This document shows, one piece after another, positions 23,879 to 31,423 of a stretch of DNA of 64,000 nt. A program made the translations under genes and the position numbers. The number at the start of each line of letters is the position of its first letter. The stretch's first letter is position 1. The stretch comes from CAWBLP01 sp963721065 (GTDB lineage: Bacteria > Pseudomonadota > Alphaproteobacteria > Acetobacterales > Acetobacteraceae): the NCBI GenBank assembly GCA_963721065.1, contig CAVRHO010000001.1, forward strand, positions 1,448,905 to 1,512,904, given 5' to 3'. The notes beneath the pieces were generated by a model. That model was not told where the DNA came from, searched no databases, and was given only the letters and a program-made list of their open reading frames with translations.

Positions 23879-26800
23879 ATGCTGCGTAACCCCGCGACAA
23901 TGGACGGCAACACCGCGGTGGCACATGTCGCGTATCGGGTGAACGAGGTCTGCGCGATCTTCCCGATCACCCCGTCCTCCACCATGGCGGAACTCGCCGA
24001 CGAGTGGTCGGCGCAAGGCATCCCGAACATCTGGGGCAACCTGCCCGTGGTGCAGGAGATGCAGAGCGAGGGTGGCGCCGCCGGCGCGGTGCATGGCGCG
24101 CTGCAGTCCGGTGCCCTGACCACGACGTTCACCGCGTCGCAGGGCCTGCTGCTGATGCTGCCCAACATGTTCAAGATCGCCGGCGAACTGACACCCACCG
24201 TGTTCCACGTCGCCGCGCGGTCCGTCGCCACCCAGGCGCTGTCGATCTTCGGCGACCACTCCGACGTGATGGCCACCCGGTCCACCGGGTTCGCGCTGAT
24301 CGCGTCCGGCTCGGTGCAGGAGGCACACGACACCGCGCTGATCGCCCAGGCCGCGACGCTGGCCTCCCGCGTGCCGTTCCTGCACTTCTTCGACGGCTTC
24401 CGCACCTCCCACGAAGTCGGCACGATCGAACTGCTCGGCGACCAGCAGATCCGTGCCATGATCGACGACGACCTGGTGCGTGCCCATCGTGCCCGGTCGA
24501 TGAGCCCGGAGCATCCGTTCGTTCGCGGCACCGCGCACAACCCGGACACGTTTTTCCAGGCGCGCGAGTCGGTGAACCCGTACTACCAGGCGGTCTCCGG
24601 CATCCTGCAGCACGCGATGGACCGCTTCGCCGCGCTGACCGGCCGTAAATACGGGCTGATGGAGTACACCGGCGCGCCGGATGCGGAACGCGTGCTGGTG
24701 GTGATGGGCTCCGGCGCCGCCACCGCCTGCGCCACGGCGACGGCAATGGTGGCGCGCGGCGAGAAGGTGGGCGTGATCCAGGTGCGCCTGTTCCGGCCGT
24801 TCCCGGCGGACGCGCTGCTCGCCGCGTTGCCGGCGACGGTGCGCGGCATCGCGGTGCTGGAGCAGACCAAGGAGCCGGGCAGCCTGGGGGAACCGCTGTA
24901 CCTGGACGTGGTCACCGCGCTCGCACAGGCGGGGCGGCTGCCGCGCCGCATGGTCGGCGGGCGCTACGGGCTGTCGTCGAAGAATTTCAGCCCGGCGCTG
25001 GCCAAGAGCGTGTTCGACGAGCTGAACCGTGACCAGCCACGCAACGGCTTCACCGTCGGCATCACCGACGATGTGTCGCACACCAGCCTGGCGCCGGACG
25101 ACAGCTTCCACGTCGAACCGCCCGGCGTGGTGTCGGCGCTGTTCTACGGCCTCGGGTCCGATGGGACGGTGGGCGCCAACAAGAACAGCGTGAAAATCAT
25201 CGCGGAGGATGCCGGCCTGCACGCGCAGGGCTATTTCGTGTATGACTCGCACAAGTCCGGCGCGCAGACCGTGTCGCATCTGCGCTTCGGTCCGCAGCCG
25301 ATCCATGCGCCGTACCTGATCCAGCAGGCCGGTTTCATCGGCATCCATCAGTTCCAGTTCGTCGCGCGCCAGGACATGCTGAAGCTGGCCGCACCCGGCG
25401 CCACCGTGTTGCTGAACGCGCCCTACGACGCGGATACGCTGTGGGACCACCTGCCGCGCGCCATGCAGCAGCGCATCATCGACCTGAAACTGCGGCTGTA
25501 CGTGATCGACGCCTCCGGCGTGGCGGAGCAGGCCGGCCTGCGCGGGCGGGCGAACACCGTGCTGCAGACCTGCTTTTTCGCGCTGTCCAACGTGCTGCCG
25601 CGCGACCGCGCGATCGACCACATCAAGCAGGCGATCCGCAAGACCTATGCCCGCCGCGGCGAGGCGGTGGTGGCCAGCAACTTCGCCGCGGTCGATGCGG
25701 CGCTGGACCACCTGCAGGAAGTGCAGGTGCCGGACACCGCTTCCAGCAACTGGGAGCGCATGCCGCCGGTGCCGGCCGATGCACCGGATTTCGTGCGCGA
25801 TGTCACCGCGCTGATGCTGGAAGGCCGCGGCGACGAAATCCCCGTCAGCCGCCTGCCGGCGGACGGCACCTGGCCGTCCGGCACCTCGGCGTGGGAGAAG
25901 CGCAATGTCTCCGACATCGTCGCCACCTGGGACCAGGACCTGTGCATCCAGTGCGGCCAGTGCAGCTTCGTCTGCCCGCACGGCGTGATCCAGGCGCGCT
26001 ATTTCGACGTGGGCAGGCTGGACGGCGCGCCGGAGACGTTCCGGTCGGCGCCGATCAACGTGCGCGGCTTCCCGGATGTGCGCTTCACGCTGCAGTTTTC
26101 CGTCGAGGACTGCACCGGCTGCCTGCTGTGCCACGAAGCCTGCCCGGCGGTCAGCCCGGCCGACCCCGCCGCCAAGGCGATCGTCATGCGCGACAAAGCG
26201 CCATTGGTGGAAGCCGAACGGGAGAACCTGAAGTTCTTCGACACGCTGCCGGTGAACGACCGCGCCCGCGTGGACTTCGCCAATGTGCGCGGCGTGCAGT
26301 TCCTGGAGCCGCTGTTCGCCTATTCCGGCGCCTGTGCCGGTTGCGGCGAGACGCCATACCTGAAGCTGCTGTCGCAGTTGTTCGGGGACCGGGCACAGGT
26401 CGCCAATGCAACCGGATGTTCGTCGATCTATGGCGGCAACCTGCCGGTCACGCCGTGGTCCGCCAACCGCGAGGGGCGCGGGCCGGCCTGGTCCAACTCC
26501 CTGTTCGAGGACAATGCCGAGTTCGGCCTGGGCTTCCGGCTGGCCGCCGATCAGCACGTGGACCTGGCGCGCCGGCTGCTGGAGCAACTCGCCCCGCAAC
26601 TGGGCGAGGAGCTGGTGCAGGCGATCCTGACCGCGCCGCAGCAGCACGAGTCGGAAATCCGCGCCCAGCGCGCCCGTGTTGCGGCGCTGACGCAGCGGCT
26701 GCGCGACCTGGATGGCGCAGCGGCGGCGCAGGATCTGTTGTCTGTGGTGGATCACCTGGTGCGCCGCAGCGTGTGGATCGTCGGCGGCGATGGCTGGGCG

Positions 26801-27508
26801 TATGACATCGGCTATGGCGGGCTGGACCACGTGCTGGCCAGCGCACGCGACGTCAACGTGCTGGTGATGGATACCGAAGTCTATTCCAACACCGGGGGCC
26901 AGGCGTCCAAGGCCACGCCGCTGGGGGCCGTGGCGAAGTTTGCCGCGGCCGGCAAGCGGGTGGCGCGCAAGGACCTGGCGTTGCAGGCCATCGCCTATGG
27001 CAACGTGTATGTCGCGCAGGTGGCGATGGGCGCCAACCCGCAGCAGACACTGCAGGCGTTCCGCGAGGCCGAGGCCTATCCCGGCCCCGCGATCATCCTG
27101 GCCTACTCGCACTGCATCGCGCACGGCATCGACATGCAATACGGCATGAAGCAGCAGGACCTGGCGGTGGCGTGCGGCTATTGGCCGCTGTTCCGCTACA
27201 ACCCGGCGCTGCGCGATGTTGGCGCCAACCCCTTCGTGCTGGACAGCCCGCGCCCGACCATCCCGTTCCGCGACTACGCGCTGAACGAGATCCGCTACAG
27301 GTCACTTCAGCAGTCGCGACCGGAGGAATCGGCAAAGCTCCTGGCCGCGGCGCAGACAGCGGTGGACGAGAAATACCGCACCTATGAGGAAATGGCCGGC
27401 TGGTCCGCCACCCGCTTCCATCCGGCCGGGCTGGACCTGTCGAACGACGCGCTCCACAACGCGCCGAAGCCGCATGACGAATGGGAGCGGATCGGCGTAC
27501 GAGGATAA
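23879..27508 (+). CDS. nifJ: Pyruvate:ferredoxin (flavodoxin) oxidoreductase, NifJ type
   Basis: A 1209-residue single-chain PFOR that converts pyruvate and CoA to acetyl-CoA and CO2 with TPP and three [4Fe-4S] clusters, reducing ferredoxin or flavodoxin; the reaction is reversible. The N-terminal domain I starts TMDGNTAVAHVAYRVNEV and FPITPSSTMAELADEW. The ferredoxin domain has CIQCGQCSFVCPH (about 688) and CTGCLLCHEACP (about 744). The proximal cluster uses CAGCGE (about 819) and GCSSIYGGNLP. The TPP/Mg site is GDGWAYDIGYGGLDHV (about 970), followed by YSNTGGQASKATPLG. Length is normal and no key motif is missing. AAGGAA precedes the ATG. It probably shares a transcript with the flavoprotein upstream. 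Confidence 0.94.
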   Translation: MLRNPATMDGNTAVAHVAYRVNEVCAIFPITPSSTMAELADEWSAQGIPNIWGNLPVVQEMQSEGGAAGAVHGALQSGALTTTFTASQGLLLMLPNMFKIAGELTPTVFHVAARSVATQALSIFGDHSDVMATRSTGFALIASGSVQEAHDTALIAQAATLASRVPFLHFFDGFRTSHEVGTIELLGDQQIRAMIDDDLVRAHRARSMSPEHPFVRGTAHNPDTFFQARESVNPYYQAVSGILQHAMDRFAALTGRKYGLMEYTGAPDAERVLVVMGSGAATACATATAMVARGEKVGVIQVRLFRPFPADALLAALPATVRGIAVLEQTKEPGSLGEPLYLDVVTALAQAGRLPRRMVGGRYGLSSKNFSPALAKSVFDELNRDQPRNGFTVGITDDVSHTSLAPDDSFHVEPPGVVSALFYGLGSDGTVGANKNSVKIIAEDAGLHAQGYFVYDSHKSGAQTVSHLRFGPQPIHAPYLIQQAGFIGIHQFQFVARQDMLKLAAPGATVLLNAPYDADTLWDHLPRAMQQRIIDLKLRLYVIDASGVAEQAGLRGRANTVLQTCFFALSNVLPRDRAIDHIKQAIRKTYARRGEAVVASNFAAVDAALDHLQEVQVPDTASSNWERMPPVPADAPDFVRDVTALMLEGRGDEIPVSRLPADGTWPSGTSAWEKRNVSDIVATWDQDLCIQCGQCSFVCPHGVIQARYFDVGRLDGAPETFRSAPINVRGFPDVRFTLQFSVEDCTGCLLCHEACPAVSPADPAAKAIVMRDKAPLVEAERENLKFFDTLPVNDRARVDFANVRGVQFLEPLFAYSGACAGCGETPYLKLLSQLFGDRAQVANATGCSSIYGGNLPVTPWSANREGRGPAWSNSLFEDNAEFGLGFRLAADQHVDLARRLLEQLAPQLGEELVQAILTAPQQHESEIRAQRARVAALTQRLRDLDGAAAAQDLLSVVDHLVRRSVWIVGGDGWAYDIGYGGLDHVLASARDVNVLVMDTEVYSNTGGQASKATPLGAVAKFAAAGKRVARKDLALQAIAYGNVYVAQVAMGANPQQTLQAFREAEAYPGPAIILAYSHCIAHGIDMQYGMKQQDLAVACGYWPLFRYNPALRDVGANPFVLDSPRPTIPFRDYALNEIRYRSLQQSRPEESAKLLAAAQTAVDEKYRTYEEMAGWSATRFHPAGLDLSNDALHNAPKPHDEWERIGVRG

Positions 27509-27592
27509 CCGGATCAGGCTGTAACGCGCGGCGGGCGGGGGGAACACGGTCCCGCCCCCGCGGACACTGTGGGCCGTGTAGGGGACGCTGTC

Positions 27593-28417
27593 GTGTTCAT
27601 CGAGACCGTCTTCGAAAACCTGTTCTGGTATCTGGGCCCCTTGTCACGCAGCAACCTGCCGCTGCTCGGCATCGTGACCCTGGTGATTTTTCTGGCCGTC
27701 GCCGAGGTGGGATACCGCATCGGCATACGGATGAACCGCCGCCTGCCGGAGAGCGCGCGATCCTCGGTCGGGTTCGCCGTGGGCGGTATGCTCGCCCTGC
27801 TCGGCTTCCTGGTCGGCATATCGTTGTCGATGGCGAACTCCTACTACGAACTGCGACGCAATACGCTGCTCGACGAGGCCAACGCGGTCGGCACCGCCTG
27901 GCTGCGGGCGCAGACCGTCGGCGGCGCGCAGGGTGAGAGAATCCAGGAGTTGCTGCGGCAGTATGCGCCCTTGCGCCTGGACGCGTTGCGTGCCGGCGCA
28001 CAGGCCAGCGAGCGTAACGCCGAGCAGACAACGAAGCTGCAGAACGCGATGTGGGTGGCGGCGAGCCAGCTCGCCCGGAGCCAGCCGTCGCCGATAACCG
28101 CGCTGCTGCTCAGCTCGCTGAACGATGTGTTTGATCTGGCAACCGCAAATCGGCGGAATTTTTCAGCCGGCATCGCGCCGCATATCCTGCAACTGCTGTT
28201 CCTGGCCTCGGTGCTGTCCGTCGGCGCGGTGGGATACCATTTCGGGCTGAGTGGCAAACGCCAGTTCCCGGTCGCGTTTCTGCTGCTGTTGCTTTGGTCG
28301 TCCGCGATCGTGCTGATCGTCGATATCGCGCAACCGGCGACGGGCCGCGTGCGGGTGGATGACCGGCCGATGCTGTGGACCATCCAGGGCTTCGGTTCTC
28401 CACCCGCGCAGCACTGA
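27593..28417 (+). CDS. DUF4239-like integral membrane protein
   Basis: A protein of about 274 residues with two N-terminal membrane helices (SNLPLLGIVTLVIFLAVAEV and VGFAVGGMLALLGFLVGIS), a soluble helical middle (residues about 85-180) and two C-terminal helices (ILQLLFLASVLSVGAVGYHF and FPVAFLLLLLWSSAIVLIV). The layout, with SMANSYYELRRNTLLDEANAVGTAWLRA after the second helix, matches bestrophin-like DUF4239 proteins of unknown function. The start is uncertain: GTG 27593 has AGGGGAC upstream, GTG 27569 gives eight more residues. It stands alone between nifJ and a convergent Nudix gene. Confidence 0.68.
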   Translation: MFIETVFENLFWYLGPLSRSNLPLLGIVTLVIFLAVAEVGYRIGIRMNRRLPESARSSVGFAVGGMLALLGFLVGISLSMANSYYELRRNTLLDEANAVGTAWLRAQTVGGAQGERIQELLRQYAPLRLDALRAGAQASERNAEQTTKLQNAMWVAASQLARSQPSPITALLLSSLNDVFDLATANRRNFSAGIAPHILQLLFLASVLSVGAVGYHFGLSGKRQFPVAFLLLLLWSSAIVLIVDIAQPATGRVRVDDRPMLWTIQGFGSPPAQH

Positions 28418-28469
28418 CGTCTGTTGCCGCTGCGCTGCCGACCGGGCCGAGACTGACGGGGGCGCGGGG

Positions 28470-29213
28470 TTACGCTGTCTGTTGCAGCAGCCCGGCACGC
28501 GTCAGAAAGGCACGCGCCGATGGCACCAGTTCATCGGCGCATCGGGCGACGAACTGCGGGAGGTCGCCGAGCGGGACCACCCGCAACGGATCGTATTCAC
28601 CGTTGCCTGCCGTGGCGTGCGCGGCCAACACGGCGTCGCCCGGCAGTGCCGTGCGCAACGCCATGCCAAGATCGGACACATGCGTCGCCGGATGCTCTAC
28701 GACGCAGAGCGGCTGTGGCTGATCGACGCTGTCGGGTGGCAGGCCGAGTTCCTCCTGCAGTTCCAGATGCAACTGGTGGTGCAGATCGACCGAGCCGTCG
28801 TCACGCACCGCCGACCCATCGACACTGCCGGCCGGCGGCAATTGCCACATGCCCGCCTGATAGATCGCGTCCACATGACGCCGGCCGAACAGCACGCCGT
28901 CGGCGCAGCACAGCACGCCGCACACGGCAAGGGGACGCAGGCAAAGCCGGGCGAAGAGAGCGGGTTGCTCGAACTGTGCGACGACGCGGCGGAATTCGGT
29001 GAGATGTCCGGTGATCAGCGTTGGCGTGATCGTGTCGGCACTGAACACGCGGCCGTTGAACAGCCGCCCGGCACGGCCGCGTGCCATGCGGGCCGAGGCT
29101 TGTTGCCAGAGTGCCTCCACCGTTGCGTCGAGGGCAGGGGAGAGTGGCGGCATGGCGCGGACCGTGCGGGCGCGGACATCCGTGGTTATCGGGTGGAGCA
29201 GGAAGTGGGTCAT
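28470..29213 (-). CDS. Nudix-family protein with degenerate Nudix box
   Basis: A 247-residue protein whose C-terminal half has the Nudix layout: RHVDAIYQAGMWQLPPAGSVDG, then LHLELQEELGL, close to the REUxEExGU core but with Leu in place of the Arg. Nudix enzymes cleave nucleoside diphosphates linked to another group; the substituted box makes activity uncertain. The N-terminal part (1-90) resembles no known domain. ATG 29213 was chosen because the region upstream in frame runs through the lipoprotein gene. It follows that gene by 52 bases and may be cotranscribed with it. Confidence 0.65.
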   Translation of the reverse strand: MTHFLLHPITTDVRARTVRAMPPLSPALDATVEALWQQASARMARGRAGRLFNGRVFSADTITPTLITGHLTEFRRVVAQFEQPALFARLCLRPLAVCGVLCCADGVLFGRRHVDAIYQAGMWQLPPAGSVDGSAVRDDGSVDLHHQLHLELQEELGLPPDSVDQPQPLCVVEHPATHVSDLGMALRTALPGDAVLAAHATAGNGEYDPLRVVPLGDLPQFVARCADELVPSARAFLTRAGLLQQTA

Positions 29214-29265
29214 ATGCGTGGGACAGCGGATCGCGACGCGGCGGGGGCGATGTCGATCCGTTCGT

Positions 29266-29562
29266 TCACATGGGGGACAGAAGCGTTGCCAGCCATGTCC
29301 TGGACGTGGTGGGTCGATAGCATCCGGGATTGGTGGCCGGGGCGTTGCCGCGCCAGGTCCATTGGCTGCCATCCGCTTCCGGGCTGCACTGGGCGATACT
29401 CTCGAAAGACGCGGTTTTCATGCAGTTGGCGACATGCGCCTGCTGGGAGGGCGGGTGTTGCAGATAGGCGGCGGACCAGCACGCGTTGAAGACGGCGCCC
29501 TTGGACGGATCCGCGCAGCCGGCGAGCAGCAGAAGCGGTAGCAGGATTGCCAATCGAATCAT
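29266..29562 (-). CDS. Small lipoprotein of unknown function
   Basis: A 98-residue precursor with a clear lipoprotein signal (MIRLAILLPLLLLAGC); the lipobox LAGC places the lipidated Cys at about residue 16. The mature part has three further Cys (NACWSAAY, VANCMKTA, IAQCSPEA) and a GCYRPTT motif near the end, suggesting disulfides in the periplasm. No named family is recognised. ATG 29562 fits the signal peptide better than the longer frame. It lies between the sensor kinase and the Nudix gene on the same strand. Confidence 0.62.
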   Translation of the reverse strand: MIRLAILLPLLLLAGCADPSKGAVFNACWSAAYLQHPPSQQAHVANCMKTASFESIAQCSPEADGSQWTWRGNAPATNPGCYRPTTSRTWLATLLSPM

Positions 29563-29610
29563 GTTCCGGCGTTTCCCCGCGACATTGTGGTGATGCACGA
29601 TAGCAGGTGT

Positions 29611-30642
29611 TCAGGCTGGAGATCCCGAAGGGGCGGCCCGGTGGTGTCTCCGCAGGGGAAATTCCAGGCGCAGTTCGGCGCCGGCGCTGCACGAGCCGAC
29701 TGCGAGTTTCCCGCCGATTTGCTTCGCCAGGCCTTCGATGATTCGCAGCCCCAGCCTGGTATTGGGCGCACCTGCTCCCGCTGCGTCCCTCGGGCAGGGT
29801 TCAGCCGGGCGAGCGCCGGTGCGGGCGGCGCCATCGTTGCGAACGACCAGCAGCGCGCTATCGGCCGTAACGGCCTGTAGCGACACCTCGAATTTCGAAC
29901 CCTGGCCGTGCTGGAACACGTGCTTCCAGGCGTTGTTCGCCGCCTCGACGACGACCATGGTGATGGTGCTCATCTGATCGAATGTCAGCTCGAGCGGCGC
30001 CACGTCGAGGCTCAGATCGACCTTGCCGGGATCGATGATATTGGACACGGCATCTCGCAGGATGTCCTTCACGCCCCGTTCGAACAGGGCCGGGTCGTGC
30101 AGCCGGCGATGAACGTCCGCAGCCGCCGCCATTTTGGTGGAGGCACTTTCCAACAACCGTGCCGCCTCCTCGGGGCTGGTCCTGATCCGGCCCTGCGCCA
30201 GCTCAAACGTTCCGACGGCGGCTTGTAGCGTGTTTGCGACCCGATGCTGGAGTTCTGCGAACAGGATTCGCTGCCGCTCGTTCGCGGTCGCAAGCTCCTG
30301 TGCCAGGTGCTGCAACCCGGCGATGATGGCGATATTGAGGCCGCCGACCGTGAGCCATGCAAGAGGCTGCAGATACATGCGCGCCGGAATGAACAGGTAG
30401 GTTCCGACACCGATGGACATGGCGAGGATCAGGACCGCTTCCTTCCAGCCGAGCATCAGTGCCGCCAGCAGAATGGCCGGGTAGAAGGTCAGAACGGGGT
30501 TTGCACCGTGCAACCGGCCCAGAGCAAGACGTGCCGTCAAGGCGACAAAGAACAGCATGAGAGCTGCTATCCACCGAAGCAGAGCGGACTGCCGCGATTG
30601 CCATGTCAGGAATCCTTGGAGCCGCTGCGTGACTCGGATCAT
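29611..30642 (-). CDS. Membrane sensor histidine kinase (HisKA_2/HWE-like)
   Basis: A 343-residue kinase. The N-terminal part has about four membrane helices (residues 22-115, including a DUF4118-like LTFYPAILLAALMLGW). The HisKA_2-type phosphoacceptor box LFAELQHRVANTLQ has the predicted phosphorylated His at 133, and the ATP-binding domain carries VVVEAANNAWKH (N box) and a glycine stretch NTRLGLRIIEGLAKQIGG. Such kinases are common in alphaproteobacteria, often in general stress signalling. No response regulator is adjacent, so the partner is unknown. The ribosome site (AAGGA) abuts the ATG unusually closely. Confidence 0.8.
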   Translation of the reverse strand: MIRVTQRLQGFLTWQSRQSALLRWIAALMLFFVALTARLALGRLHGANPVLTFYPAILLAALMLGWKEAVLILAMSIGVGTYLFIPARMYLQPLAWLTVGGLNIAIIAGLQHLAQELATANERQRILFAELQHRVANTLQAAVGTFELAQGRIRTSPEEAARLLESASTKMAAAADVHRRLHDPALFERGVKDILRDAVSNIIDPGKVDLSLDVAPLELTFDQMSTITMVVVEAANNAWKHVFQHGQGSKFEVSLQAVTADSALLVVRNDGAARTGARPAEPCPRDAAGAGAPNTRLGLRIIEGLAKQIGGKLAVGSCSAGAELRLEFPLRRHHRAAPSGSPA

Positions 30643-30916
30643 TCCTTGTCGTAGCAGGACGGGCGGAGCCCGGTAAAGCGAACGCGAGGCGATGGTGGAC
30701 GAGGCGGACTCCTGGAGGATGACAGCTATTGCGCCGGTCGCCCCTCGGTTCGGCCAGGTATGAGCCGCCCTGAATCCGCAGCCCGGAGCTCAGTCTTCAA
30801 CATCCGATTTGAATGCATACTGTGGTGCTGCGCTCGGCGTAGGCTGCGACGCCCCGTCATTCTCGGGTTCGGCCGGCAGGGCATTGGAGGCATGATTGCC
30901 TGAAGGAGGGTGGAGG
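30643..30916. other. Divergent spacer before the Gly/His-rich gene
   Basis: 274 bases with no gene. The strong ribosome site AAGGAGG at about 30903 belongs to the next gene. No recognised operator or box is seen. Confidence 0.35.
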
Positions 30917-31375
30917 ATGTGCCGGTCACGATCACGCCTGTTCCGACACGGTGCGATCCTGGCGCTGGTCGGCGCCCTGACGCTGCCGGTGTCGCATGCC
31001 CAGGCCCGCGACGGCGGTGGGTGGCATGGCGGCGGTCGGGGTGGGTGGCACCGCAATGGCAACTGGCACGGCGGTGGGTGGCATGGTGGCGGATGGCGCG
31101 GTGGCGGGTGGAGCGGCTTTTCCTTCGGCTTCGCTGTTCCGCCGCTCTATTACGCGCCCCCGGTCTATACCTATCCACCTCCGGCGTATTATCCGCCGCC
31201 GCCCTACGCGTCTTACCCGTGGGTGGCGCCGTATGGCTATGCACCCGCCTATCGCGGCGAGGCGGCGCCCTGGTCCGTGACGCCGCAACCGTACGGTCAG
31301 CCGACCTATGGCGGTCCGGCCGGACTTGATCCGAACAACTGCGGCACGCCGGACGAACCCAGACCCTGCCGTTGA
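30917..31375 (+). CDS. Secreted Gly/Trp/His-rich, Tyr/Pro-rich protein
   Basis: A 152-residue exported protein. A Sec signal peptide (AILALVGALTLPVSHAQA) precedes repeated GGGWHGG/GNWHGGG units (about 35-70), then a PPxYY region (APPVYTYPPPAYYPPPPYA). The only two Cys are near the end (NNCGTPDEPRPC) and could pair. Composition suggests a disordered, possibly metal-binding or envelope-adhesive protein; no enzymatic motif is present. ATG 30917 is preferred over TTG 30896 because AAGGAGG lies 7 bases before it. Confidence 0.65.
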   Translation: MCRSRSRLFRHGAILALVGALTLPVSHAQARDGGGWHGGGRGGWHRNGNWHGGGWHGGGWRGGGWSGFSFGFAVPPLYYAPPVYTYPPPAYYPPPPYASYPWVAPYGYAPAYRGEAAPWSVTPQPYGQPTYGGPAGLDPNNCGTPDEPRPCR

Positions 31376-31423
31376 AGCGTCGTGGCGGCGCGGGTCAGGG
31401 CCGCGGCCCTGACCCGCGCGAGG

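Noticed and set aside
23597..27139. Very long open frame on the minus strand opposite nifJ
   Set aside because: It is antisense to a protein with complete PFOR motifs; its own translation is His/Arg/Gly-rich with no domain, the usual effect of high third-position GC.
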